From assembly GCA_015233485.1 (NCBI GenBank), contig JADFXO010000065.1, forward strand, positions 1 through 14,398: a stretch of 14,398 nt of DNA. The letters run 5' to 3'. Position numbers and translations under genes: made by a program. This document shows, piece by piece, positions 1-6,799 of this stretch; position 1 is the first letter of the stretch; the number at the start of each line of letters is the position of its first letter. This stretch comes from Nitrospirota bacterium. Lineage in GTDB: Bacteria > Nitrospirota > Thermodesulfovibrionia > Thermodesulfovibrionales > Magnetobacteriaceae. The notes below the pieces were generated by a model that worked only from the letters and a program-made list of their open reading frames with translations, was not told the origin of the DNA and did not search any database.

Positions 1-1041
1 ACAAAACCGGAAACAAAACCTGATGCAAAAACTGATAAAGACAATCTTGCGTTGGACGCTATAGAGCAGGCATTTGCTAAACTTGCCCCTCAGTCCGGCT
101 CGCAAAACACGGGCGCCCCAGAGACGAAGACCCCGGAGATTAATGTCCCTGAGATGCAAACTGCTAAGGCAATAACTCCTGAGATTATGACTGGTAAAAC
201 TATAGCTCCTGAGATGATAACCACTGCAATGAAGGCCTTAAACGTAAAAACTTCGGATAACAAGCCGCAGGAAATAAATCTTGCAGATTCAAACGGTGCC
301 CGGCACTCTAAGCGCGATTTGTTCTCAAAGGACACGTCTGGCGCCATTAAGGATGTATCATCAAACGCAAATGCCCCGGACAGCAATTTGTTGGAAGTAA
401 ATCTTGCAGACTCAAACGGTGCGCAGTTATCTAAGCACGATATGTCCTCAAAGGACACGTCTGACGCTATTAAGGGGATAGCATCGAAAAGCAGCAATTC
501 TAAACAGGATGAAGGCGTCAGCACTGCCTCCATTACGGTTGACAAGAATCAGCAGCCATTTCACGAAATAGTGGGGAAGGCTGCCCATAGCCAGGCCACT
601 AATGCGCCCGATACGGGCGAGAAGCTCGCGGTCGGCGCATCAAAGACCATTGAACTAAATGGCAATAAGTTTACGATCATGAGGAAAGGCGACACGTCCA
701 TAGAGGTGAAACTTGAGCCGGACGGCATAGGAAAGCTTGACATCCGTGTAAATGTCGAAAAAGGGGTTTTAAATGCAACCATAAGCGCTTCTGACGCGTC
801 GGCAAAGGGAATTATAGAGAAAAATCTGCACGAGATAGTCAACGCGCTCACAAAAGAAGGCCTTACAGTAGGAGGTTTTACTGTTTCTCTTAAAGATAGA
901 GGCGGGAATTATAAAGAAGGAAAAAACGAAAACAGCCCTAATAAAAGTCCGAAAGAAGAAAGGCAGATACAGCCGGTTCCCATTGCGGGGTATGTAAAGA
1001 CCGGATATAAGATAAATGATGGCATAAGTATTTTTGCATAA
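1..1041 (+). CDS. fliK: Flagellar hook-length control protein FliK, 5' truncated by window edge
   Basis: The frame is open from base 1 to the TAA at 1039-1041 (346 visible residues). A TTG at 52 is internal, not a start. FliK is exported through the flagellar type III apparatus, measures the hook and switches substrate specificity at FlhB. The C-terminal 80 or so structured residues (visible 222-302) match the Flg_hook domain: IEVKLEPDGIGKLDIRVNV, then an alternating amphipathic stretch and an NLHEIVNALTKEGL helix. The preceding 220 residues are low-complexity, Pro/Thr/Ser/Lys-rich and internally repeated, as expected for the extended ruler part. flgD follows after 27 bases and then flgE, the usual fliK-flgD-flgE order. 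The call rests on the C-terminal domain and the gene order; the ruler half is not conserved enough to identify alone. Confidence 0.88.
   Translation, partial: TKPETKPDAKTDKDNLALDAIEQAFAKLAPQSGSQNTGAPETKTPEINVPEMQTAKAITPEIMTGKTIAPEMITTAMKALNVKTSDNKPQEINLADSNGARHSKRDLFSKDTSGAIKDVSSNANAPDSNLLEVNLADSNGAQLSKHDMSSKDTSDAIKGIASKSSNSKQDEGVSTASITVDKNQQPFHEIVGKAAHSQATNAPDTGEKLAVGASKTIELNGNKFTIMRKGDTSIEVKLEPDGIGKLDIRVNVEKGVLNATISASDASAKGIIEKNLHEIVNALTKEGLTVGGFTVSLKDRGGNYKEGKNENSPNKSPKEERQIQPVPIAGYVKTGYKINDGISIFA
148..237 (+). repeat. Three 30-bp tandem units encoding PE-x8 decapeptides inside fliK
   Basis: CCTGAGAT recurs at 148, 178 and 208, exactly 30 bases apart. It encodes PEMQTAKAIT, PEIMTGKTIA and PEMITTAMKA. 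A related CCG-GAG-ATT sits at 133, half a period upstream. The units are in frame, so gain or loss of one would change ruler length by ten residues. Confidence 0.75.
271..484 (+). repeat. Duplicated 41-codon segment in the FliK ruler region
   Basis: Bases 271-361 and 394-484 are diverged copies offset by 123 bases (41 codons). Both encode a block of the form E-[IV]-NLADSNGA, two variable residues, SK-x-D, SKDTS-x-AIK. Many differences are at third positions, so the duplication is old enough to have diverged but the peptide has been kept. Confidence 0.8.
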
Positions 1042-1068
1042 AGAGATAACGTAAATAAGGAGGAAACT

Positions 1069-1683
1069 ATGGGATTATCATCAGTCGGCGTTGCAAGTGC
1101 AACAAGTACAATGGGAAATTATTATTCCGCAAAAAGAACCGCGACTGCCGCGGCAACATCAGGTTCGTCGTCGTCGACTACTGGTTCAACGTCAACTACT
1201 GGTTCAACATCGGCTACGGGCAGCACGTCATCGACATCCGGCACTACATCATCGTCCAGTACAGACAGCACTTCCGCTTTTGGCGGCAACATGACGGACT
1301 TTCTGTCGCTTTTCATGACACAGATACAAAATCAGGACCCTATGAGCCCAATGGACACGAACAATTTCACAAGCCAGCTCGCTCAATTTACTGAAGTTCA
1401 GGACTTAACGAATATGAACACGAGCATGAAGGACCTCAACGCGTATTCAAACTCGTTAAATAACCTCGCGTCAGCAGGTCTTATAGGCAAGAACGTTATC
1501 ATGAATGACGGCACTTCCGGAACAGTAACCGGTGTAAAGTTCGACAGCGGCGTCACTTATCTCACACTCAGTAACGGAAGCAGTGTGCAGATGATTAACG
1601 TAAAACAGATAAATTCTACTGCCGGCACAAGCAACGGCACAGGCAGCAATACAAGCGGCAGTACAACTAATACGACTGCATAA
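1069..1683 (+). CDS. flgD: Flagellar hook assembly (capping) protein FlgD, short form with Ser/Thr-rich linker
   Basis: FlgD caps the growing hook and supports insertion of FlgE subunits. The ATG at 1069 has a perfect AAGGAGG at 1057-1063. Residues 77-117 carry the family signature, DFLSLFMTQIQNQDPMSPMD followed by NNFTSQLAQFTEVQDL. Residues 137-182 (GLIGKNV, then an alternating beta pattern with TYLTLSNG) fit the Tudor-like part. The protein stops about there, at 204 residues, and lacks the FlgD Ig-like domain found in many longer homologues. Residues 28-69 are an almost pure Ser/Thr/Gly tract ahead of the conserved core, and the last 20 residues are similar in composition. It lies between fliK and flgE with gaps of 27 bases each, so it is surely in the same operon. 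Confidence 0.93.
   Translation: MGLSSVGVASATSTMGNYYSAKRTATAAATSGSSSSTTGSTSTTGSTSATGSTSSTSGTTSSSSTDSTSAFGGNMTDFLSLFMTQIQNQDPMSPMDTNNFTSQLAQFTEVQDLTNMNTSMKDLNAYSNSLNNLASAGLIGKNVIMNDGTSGTVTGVKFDSGVTYLTLSNGSSVQMINVKQINSTAGTSNGTGSNTSGSTTNTTA
1150..1275 (+). repeat. Low-complexity Ser/Thr/Gly codon tract in flgD
   Basis: This tract encodes FlgD residues 28-69. It includes a run of TCG codons and two tandem 18-base copies of a CTACTGGTTCAAC-type unit (about 1177-1212), then further TCA/TCG/ACA/GGC permutations. It is a slippage-prone in-frame linker between the N-terminal segment and the conserved core. Confidence 0.65.
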
Positions 1684-1710
1684 AACTTATTATAACGGAG
1701 GGTTAATACC

Positions 1711-3063
1711 ATGATATCATCACTGTGGAGCGCAGTAAGCGGAATGAACAACACCAGTACAGGTTTGGATGTTATTAGTAATAACATTTCCAATATGAAC
1801 ACGACAGGTTATAAGTCCAACAGAGCTAACTTTGGAGATGTGCTTAGCCAGTATGTCGGTAACTCAGGTGGACAGGTTGGAAGCGGCACCCAAATAATGA
1901 ACATAAGTACGTTACTAACACAGGGTTCTCTGATAAGCACTGGTAATACATATGATATGGCGATAGACGGTTCGGGATACTTTGTAACTAAAGACCCTTC
2001 ATCCGGAGTAACCGAGTACACAAGGGCGGGGAATTTCAATGTCGACCAAAACGGTTACCTCGTAACTTCTTCTGGAATGAGGGTTCAGGGATATATGGGT
2101 ACCGATGTTAACGCTACAAATTCTAACACTGATAATGGTATTTTGACCAGCATCAGGATACAAGGCAATGTATCTACGGCAAAACCAACGAGTACCGTTA
2201 CAACTGGGGTCAATCTTAATTCACAGGCCTCGGTTATCTCCGCCGCGTTTACACTGGATCGTAACGGCGACGGTGTCAACAATGACCCTGGAAATTATAA
2301 CTACTCCAATACGACAACGGTTTATGATTCTCAGGGAGGCTCTCACCAGGTTACGGCATATTTTACAAAGGTCGCTGATAATTCGTGGCAGGTTCACTAT
2401 GCCTATCCTGCCCACACTAGCACATCAGACACCTCATCAAGTCCCACACTTACAATGGCAACAGGCACCGCGCAGACCCTCTCGTTTGATTCGAACGGCA
2501 AGCTGGTAAGCGACGGGGCTTCGGCTACGTCAAGTGTTGATCCGACCACACTCTTTAATTTCGACTCCTCAGTGACAGTTCCACAAGGTATTGTGTTTGA
2601 TTACGGAACCTCGACAAACGAAGGCGGTACAGGGCTTAATGGCAGCACACAGGTTGCTGAAAACAACCAAATGCTGAACTCGTCACAAGACGGTTACGCG
2701 GCAGGTTCTGTAAAAAGTGTTGCTATCGCCGATGATGGAATGATCACCGCCACGCTTTCAAACGGACAAATAAGTACGCTTGGCCAAATAGTGTTAGCGC
2801 GCTTCAATGACCCTACTGACCTTACTAAAATCAGTGGCAACTTCTACGAAGCGTCAAAGAGTTCAGGCACAGCGATTATCAACGTAGCTAAGTCAGACGG
2901 ACTTGGACGAGTAGTTTCCGGTTCGCTGGAGTCAAGCAATGTTGACCTCAGCACTGAATTCGTCAATATGATAACATACCAGAGGGCATTTGAGGCGAAC
3001 TCTAAGGGCATACAGACCATAAACGAAATGCTTCAGACTCTCAACACCCTCAAGCAAGGCTAA
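1711..3063 (+). CDS. flgE: Flagellar hook protein FlgE
   Basis: This is the structural subunit of the hook, 450 residues, a usual size. The ATG at 1711 follows a CGGAGGG Shine-Dalgarno sequence at 1696-1702. The N terminus has the rod/hook signature, SLWSAVSGMNNTSTGLDVIS then NNISNMNTTGYKSNRANF. About residues 80-130 (YDMAIDGSGYFVT, then TRAGNFNVDQNGYLVTSSG) match the conserved FlgE/F/G D1 region. The middle is the variable surface-exposed part. The C terminus (SSNVDLSTEFVNMITYQRAF, ending MLQTLNTLKQG) is the conserved D0 coiled-coil helix. It is the last flagellar gene on this side; the next gene is on the other strand, so the operon ends here. Confidence 0.96.
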   Translation: MISSLWSAVSGMNNTSTGLDVISNNISNMNTTGYKSNRANFGDVLSQYVGNSGGQVGSGTQIMNISTLLTQGSLISTGNTYDMAIDGSGYFVTKDPSSGVTEYTRAGNFNVDQNGYLVTSSGMRVQGYMGTDVNATNSNTDNGILTSIRIQGNVSTAKPTSTVTTGVNLNSQASVISAAFTLDRNGDGVNNDPGNYNYSNTTTVYDSQGGSHQVTAYFTKVADNSWQVHYAYPAHTSTSDTSSSPTLTMATGTAQTLSFDSNGKLVSDGASATSSVDPTTLFNFDSSVTVPQGIVFDYGTSTNEGGTGLNGSTQVAENNQMLNSSQDGYAAGSVKSVAIADDGMITATLSNGQISTLGQIVLARFNDPTDLTKISGNFYEASKSSGTAIINVAKSDGLGRVVSGSLESSNVDLSTEFVNMITYQRAFEANSKGIQTINEMLQTLNTLKQG

Positions 3064-3071
3064 TAACAATT

Positions 3072-3146
3072 TGTAGGGTTTTTTAAATCAGCCGACGCAC
3101 ACTCCGGTAAAGGCCGGGGTGCGCGGGCACAACCCCACCCCCTACA
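3072..3146. repeat. Degraded inverted-repeat element downstream of flgE
   Basis: The 7-bp ends TGTAGGG (3072-3078) and CCCTACA (3140-3146) are inverted. Inside is a stem of CACTCCGG (3100-3107) against CCGGGGTG (3114-3121) with one G-U wobble. The layout, TGTAGGG... GC-rich dyad ...CCCTACA, recalls small non-autonomous repeats common in environmental bacteria. It could also be the flgE transcript end, but no T-run follows the inner stem. No gene was seen in 3147-3260. Confidence 0.4.
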
Positions 3147-3264
3147 GGGCAAGCGCATTCCAGCAAAGATGATTTTTCACATGTAGCTATCACTCCAACC
3201 GTCTTTAAGTCTTTTGTTTTTAACGCCTATTTTTGCGGTTTTCTCCCGCTTTAAAAGATTTAAT

Positions 3265-3298
3265 GTACTAAGCCTTGCTACATAGCAAGGCTTAGTAC
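3265..3298. repeat. Perfect 16-bp palindrome with 2-base centre
   Basis: GTACTAAGCCTTGCTA (3265-3280) is followed by CA and its exact reverse complement (3283-3298). It lies between the convergent genes flgE and the secreted-protein gene. Downstream on the + strand there is no T-run. On the - strand the flank is only mildly T-rich (CATTAAATCTTTT). It may be a bidirectional terminator stem, a protein-binding site or a remnant of an element. Confidence 0.7.
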
Positions 3299-3313
3299 CC
3301 ACTTTCCCAATTC

Positions 3314-3345
3314 GCAAGTATTCGAACATACGTCCGAATACTTGC
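3314..3345. repeat. Perfect 11-bp inverted repeat with 10-base loop
   Basis: GCAAGTATTCG (3314-3324) pairs with CGAATACTTGC (3335-3345). It starts 15 bases beyond the preceding palindrome and ends 28 bases before the stop of the - strand secreted-protein gene, so it may form the 3' end of that mRNA. There is no T-tract, so a classical intrinsic terminator is not supported. Confidence 0.6.
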
Positions 3346-3373
3346 ACACATACTTAAAAATGAGTTCTATGGT

Positions 3374-3898
3374 TTATTTGGGACATGAAACTACATTGCC
3401 GGCTGCATCCTTGCATGTGCCAGAGTGGGAAACTCCTGTGCTTTGGTTGTATGTGGTGTTGCCCTGATAGGAAGAGCCGCTTGAAGAGGTGGCAGAGGTG
3501 GAGCGTTCACCGCTGACATTGCCGGAGGAGTCTTTGGCGGCGCTGCCTGAGGATGCGGCACTGCCCCTGCGGCCGGTTACGGCCATGCCGCTTCTGTGGT
3601 TGATCGTGCCGTCGCTGCTGCGTGTGAACATTCCCGCGCGTGCAGCCTTAGTGCCCGAGGGGGTACTAACGGCTGCAGCGCTTCCGCCGGCTACATTTCC
3701 CTTCCCGTCGGTTGCGAACCCCTTCATAGTGGCAGCCCCGCCACTTGCCCCTTTAAAGCCACGAATTGAGCCGCCGCTGACACCGCCAGCCGCGTTCCTT
3801 TTGACTACATGGCCGCCGGCCTCTGCCCCGAAGGCAATTCCCGTGCTTATCAAACATATCGACGCCAGGACTACAATGTGTACTGCAATTTTGTTCAT
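3374..3898 (-). CDS. Secreted Gly/Ser-rich protein of unknown function
   Basis: It has 174 residues. The ATG at 3898 is preceded by AGGAGGT at 3905-3911. Residues 1-24 form a clear Sec signal peptide (MNKIAVHIVVLASICLISTG, then IAFG with cleavage near Gly24/Ala25). The mature part is rich in Gly, Ser, Ala and Thr with few large hydrophobics, and contains repeated G-N-V/G-G-x-S patterns. The C terminus ends in CKDAAGNVVSCPK, with cysteines 162 and 172, the only two in the mature protein, placed for a disulfide. Small exported proteins ending in a similar C-x-D-A-x-G-N-x-x-x-C-P motif occur in Proteobacteria, but I know no function for them. The gene is monocistronic, convergent with flgE and divergent from the decarboxylase gene. 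An extracellular or periplasmic structural role is only a guess. Confidence 0.72.
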   Translation of the reverse strand: MNKIAVHIVVLASICLISTGIAFGAEAGGHVVKRNAAGGVSGGSIRGFKGASGGAATMKGFATDGKGNVAGGSAAAVSTPSGTKAARAGMFTRSSDGTINHRSGMAVTGRRGSAASSGSAAKDSSGNVSGERSTSATSSSGSSYQGNTTYNQSTGVSHSGTCKDAAGNVVSCPK

Positions 3899-3933
3899 AC
3901 TATTACCTCCTTCGCGTTCTCCTAAGATACGCT

Positions 3934-3963
3934 ATCATATCAGTTTATACCATCATAAATCAA
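3934..3963 (-). promoter_or_regulatory. Candidate sigma70-type promoter of the secreted-protein gene
   Basis: Read on the - strand, TTGATT (3963-3958) and TATGAT (3939-3934) are separated by 18 bases. The -10 box lies about 35 bases upstream of the ATG at 3898. Both hexamers deviate from consensus by two or fewer bases. Confidence 0.45.
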
Positions 3964-4016
3964 GGCACACGCTAATTCCGCATTCAGGCTGGCAGATAGC
4001 TCCAGTAGCTGGGTTA

Positions 4017-4104
<88 letters not shown>

Positions 4105-4162
4105 GAGGATGTTTCTAATGCGATTGCCCTGACTACCCCTATGTTTTAAGACAATACCTTTG

Positions 4163-4171
4163 TGCTATAAT
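4163..4171 (+). promoter_or_regulatory. Candidate extended -10 promoter of the decarboxylase/exchanger pair
   Basis: TGCTATAAT is a perfect TGnTATAAT extended -10 element. Its last base is 27 bases before the ATG at 4199, giving a short leader. Upstream there is only a weak -35 (TTTTAA at 4144-4149, spacer 16), as is usual for extended -10 promoters. Confidence 0.55.
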
Positions 4172-4198
4172 GAAACCGGTTGTTTCAGGCTGATTAAT

Positions 4199-5641
4199 AT
4201 GGCATATAAAGATTTGAGTGATTTTATAAAGATGCTGGAAAGGAAGGCCCTGCTTAGGCGCGTGAAGGCAGAGGTTGACCCTATGCTTGAGATTGCCGCG
4301 ATCAATGACCGCATTGTGAAGCCCGGCGGCCCGGCGCTATTGTTTGAGCGCTGTAAGGGTTCTGAGTTTGCGTGCGCGGTAAACCTGTTTGGTTCTTATG
4401 AGAGGATGTGCCTTGCCCTTGGCGTTGAGTCAATCGACTCAATAGGGAAGGAGATCATCGAATTCTTAGAGCCTGAAATTCCCACCAATTTTATTGATAA
4501 ACTGAGGGCGCTGCCGATGTTAAAACGCCTTGCTGATTTTTTCCCTTCATACGTCAAACACGGGCAGTGTAAGGATGTGATAATAAAAAATAACCCGTCG
4601 CTGTTTGCCCTGCCGATTTTAAAGACATGGCCAAAGGACGGCGGCAGATTTATTACACTGCCGATGGTGTTTACCAAAGACCCCGAGACTGGAGAAAGAA
4701 ACTGCGGCATGTACAGGATGCAGGTTTATGACGACAGCACAACGGGGATGCACTGGCATATGCACAAAGACGGCGCGAGGCACTACAAAAAGGCGGAAAA
4801 ACTGGGAAGGCGCCTTGATGTGGCCGTTGTAATCGGCACAGACCCTGCAACGCTTTATACCGCTACCGCACCGCTTCCTGAAGGCATAGACGAGATGCTC
4901 TTTGCGGGGTTCTTAAGGAAATCCCCCGTTGAGCTTATTAAATGTGAAACCGTGGCGCTTGAGGTTCCAGCCAATGCCGAGTTTGTCCTTGAAGGTTATG
5001 TCGAGCCGTTTGAACGGCGGACAGAGGGGCCGTTTGGAGACCATACGGGATATTACTCATTAGCGGACGAGTTCCCCGTGTTTCACCTTACGTGTATCAC
5101 CCACAGGAAAAATGCCATATATCCGGCCACTATCGTAGGGAAACCTCCTATGGAGGATTGTTTTATTGCGAAGGCGACAGAGAGGATTTTTCTGCCGCTG
5201 CTCAGAAAACAGCTCCCCGAAATTGTCGATATGAACCTGCCGCTGGAGGGTGTGTTTCATAACATAGCCCTTATCTCAATAGACAAGCGTTACCCCGGGC
5301 ACGCCAGAAAGGTGATGTATGCCCTGTGGGGTATGGGGCAGATGAGTTTTACCAAGATGATTGTCATTGTGGACAAGTGGGTGGACGTTCAAAACCCGTC
5401 AGAGGTCGTCTGGAGAATAGGAAACAATGTTGATCCTAAGAGAGATACCGTCATTGTGGAAGGCCCGCTTGATGTGCTTGAACACGCCTCTGCGATACCC
5501 GCCTATGGCGGCAAGATTGGCATAGACGCGACAAAAAAACTTGCCTCTGAAGGGTTTACGCGCAATTGGCCGGATGATATAATGATGTCTGCCGAAATTA
5601 CCGCCCTTGTCAATAAGCGCTGGCCTGAGTACGGTTTATAA
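4199..5641 (+). CDS. mqnL: UbiD-family prenylated-FMN decarboxylase, menaquinone (futalosine) pathway type
   Basis: It has 480 residues. It resembles the UbiD subgroup of the futalosine menaquinone pathway, where the carboxylate of the prenylated 1,4-dihydroxy-6-naphthoate intermediate is removed with prFMN supplied by a UbiX-type partner. The start MAYKDLSDFIKMLE is typical of the family. A TTG 39 bases upstream would add 13 atypical residues and overlap the -10 box, so ATG 4199 was chosen. Residues 167-175 (RNCGMYRMQ) hold the Asn168/Arg173 motif, and EGPFGDHTGYYS (276-287) gives Glu276 and Asp281. With Arg173 these form the Glu-Arg-Glu/Asp catalytic set of UbiD enzymes. HWHMHKDGARHY (185-196) and PATIVGKPPMED (309-320) are also family blocks. 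A role in aromatic-acid decarboxylation cannot be excluded from sequence alone. The Shine-Dalgarno sequence is weak. Confidence 0.9.
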   Translation: MAYKDLSDFIKMLERKALLRRVKAEVDPMLEIAAINDRIVKPGGPALLFERCKGSEFACAVNLFGSYERMCLALGVESIDSIGKEIIEFLEPEIPTNFIDKLRALPMLKRLADFFPSYVKHGQCKDVIIKNNPSLFALPILKTWPKDGGRFITLPMVFTKDPETGERNCGMYRMQVYDDSTTGMHWHMHKDGARHYKKAEKLGRRLDVAVVIGTDPATLYTATAPLPEGIDEMLFAGFLRKSPVELIKCETVALEVPANAEFVLEGYVEPFERRTEGPFGDHTGYYSLADEFPVFHLTCITHRKNAIYPATIVGKPPMEDCFIAKATERIFLPLLRKQLPEIVDMNLPLEGVFHNIALISIDKRYPGHARKVMYALWGMGQMSFTKMIVIVDKWVDVQNPSEVVWRIGNNVDPKRDTVIVEGPLDVLEHASAIPAYGGKIGIDATKKLASEGFTRNWPDDIMMSAEITALVNKRWPEYGL

Positions 5642-5651
5642 AAGACGGTTT

Positions 5652-6752
5652 ATGAGGCCCATCCCTGGGGTTGCCGCCGTTTTGGCATCCCTTGCCTGTG
5701 TGTTTTTTTTCCTGAGACATGTAGCCCGCGCGTATGCCGGGTTATCGTATCCTGTGGTGGTTCTTATAATCATCCTGTGTATGGCCATAATATTAGGCGG
5801 ATGTGAGTTATTTGCAAACGGTGTAGAGAACCTGGGGCGGCATATGAATTTATCCCATGCGGCGGCCGGAGGTATCTTGGCCGCCGTGGGGACAGCCCTT
5901 CCCGAGACGCTTATTCCGATTTTTGCCTTAATCTCCGGCGCAAAACAACACAGTGAAGGGATTGCAGTGGGGGCGATTTTAGGGGCGCCTTTTATGCTTT
6001 CTACGCTGGCTATGTTTTTCCTTGGTGTGACTGTCTTTATCTTATGGCTAAAAAAAGACAGGAAAAGGCCGTTGCTTTATGCCAACATCAATACCCTCGT
6101 AACGGATTTAAGTTTTTTTATTCCCACGATGGTTTTAGTCCTGATGGTCAGCCTATGGGGAAACACCGTAATTAAGTATCTTGGGGCGCTGGGCTTGATA
6201 ATCGTCTATGCGGTGTTTTGTAAGATAACACTAAGCCATGAAGCCGAAGAGGGGGAAGAGTATGAAGAGAAATTGTACTTTAACTGTTATTTGGGATGCT
6301 CCAGGACTCTGGCAAACATGGTCGTTCAAATAGTCATTGGCCTGTTATTTATCATTGCTGGTGCGCATATTTTTATCGAATGTATTACAATAGTTTCTAT
6401 TAAATCAGGCATATCCTCCCTTGTTCTCTCATTAATCATCTCCCCAATAGCAACGGAGCTTGAAGAGAAATATAACTCCATTACATGGACAGTCAAAGGC
6501 AAGGATACGCTTGCGATGGCAAATATCACAGGGGCGATGATATTTCAATCCACAATACCCCTCTCAATTGGCATGGTCTTCACCCACTGGACACTGGGAC
6601 ATACAGAACTATTGAACATCATGATAGCCATAGCTATGGCCGCCGTGATAATAATTACGGTAAAAATAAAGAAGACGCTGCCGGGTTGGACATTATTGAT
6701 AGGCGGTATATTTTATGCCGCGTACATGGTGCGAATTTTCATGCATTACTGA
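5652..6752 (+). CDS. CaCA-superfamily cation (Na+/Ca2+-type) exchanger membrane protein
   Basis: It has 366 residues with about ten hydrophobic segments, an inner-membrane antiporter. Two inverted alpha-repeat motifs typical of CaCA exchangers are present. The first spans about 73-120 (GGILAAVGTALPETLIPIFA, then AVGAILGAP); the second about 264-305 (SPIATELEEKYNSI, then KGKDTLAMANITGAMIFQST). Acidic residues Glu85 and Glu269 and Asn274 sit where ion ligands are expected. A charged loop (HEAEEGEEYEEK, 196-207) separates the halves. The ion cannot be named from sequence. ATG 5652 lies 10 bases after the decarboxylase stop, implying translational coupling. An in-frame TTG at 5607 would overlap the upstream gene and add a non-hydrophobic leader, so it was not used. 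The gene converges with the signalling operon. Confidence 0.82.
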   Translation: MRPIPGVAAVLASLACVFFFLRHVARAYAGLSYPVVVLIIILCMAIILGGCELFANGVENLGRHMNLSHAAAGGILAAVGTALPETLIPIFALISGAKQHSEGIAVGAILGAPFMLSTLAMFFLGVTVFILWLKKDRKRPLLYANINTLVTDLSFFIPTMVLVLMVSLWGNTVIKYLGALGLIIVYAVFCKITLSHEAEEGEEYEEKLYFNCYLGCSRTLANMVVQIVIGLLFIIAGAHIFIECITIVSIKSGISSLVLSLIISPIATELEEKYNSITWTVKGKDTLAMANITGAMIFQSTIPLSIGMVFTHWTLGHTELLNIMIAIAMAAVIIITVKIKKTLPGWTLLIGGIFYAAYMVRIFMHY

Positions 6753-6799
6753 GAACAGACTGTGTCATAATAGCCTTAATTTTTAATCTTTAGACTTTA

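Noticed and set aside
1150..1275. Short-repeat tract as a CRISPR or minisatellite array
   Set aside because: There are no constant repeats with spacers; it is an in-frame Ser/Thr codon tract of flgD.
3064..3373. Intrinsic terminator of flgE
   Set aside because: Several stems exist but none is followed by a T-run on the + strand, so no terminator is called.
3911..4016. tRNA or small RNA gene in the divergent intergenic region
   Set aside because: No cloverleaf, T-loop consensus or strong terminator was found beyond the paired hairpin element.
4160..4198. TTG start giving 13 extra residues on the decarboxylase
   Set aside because: It overlaps the extended -10 element, lacks a Shine-Dalgarno sequence, and the family start motif MAYKDL begins at 4199.
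5607..5651. TTG start giving 15 extra residues on the exchanger
   Set aside because: It lies inside the decarboxylase gene and has no ribosome site; ATG 5652 gives the expected hydrophobic N terminus.
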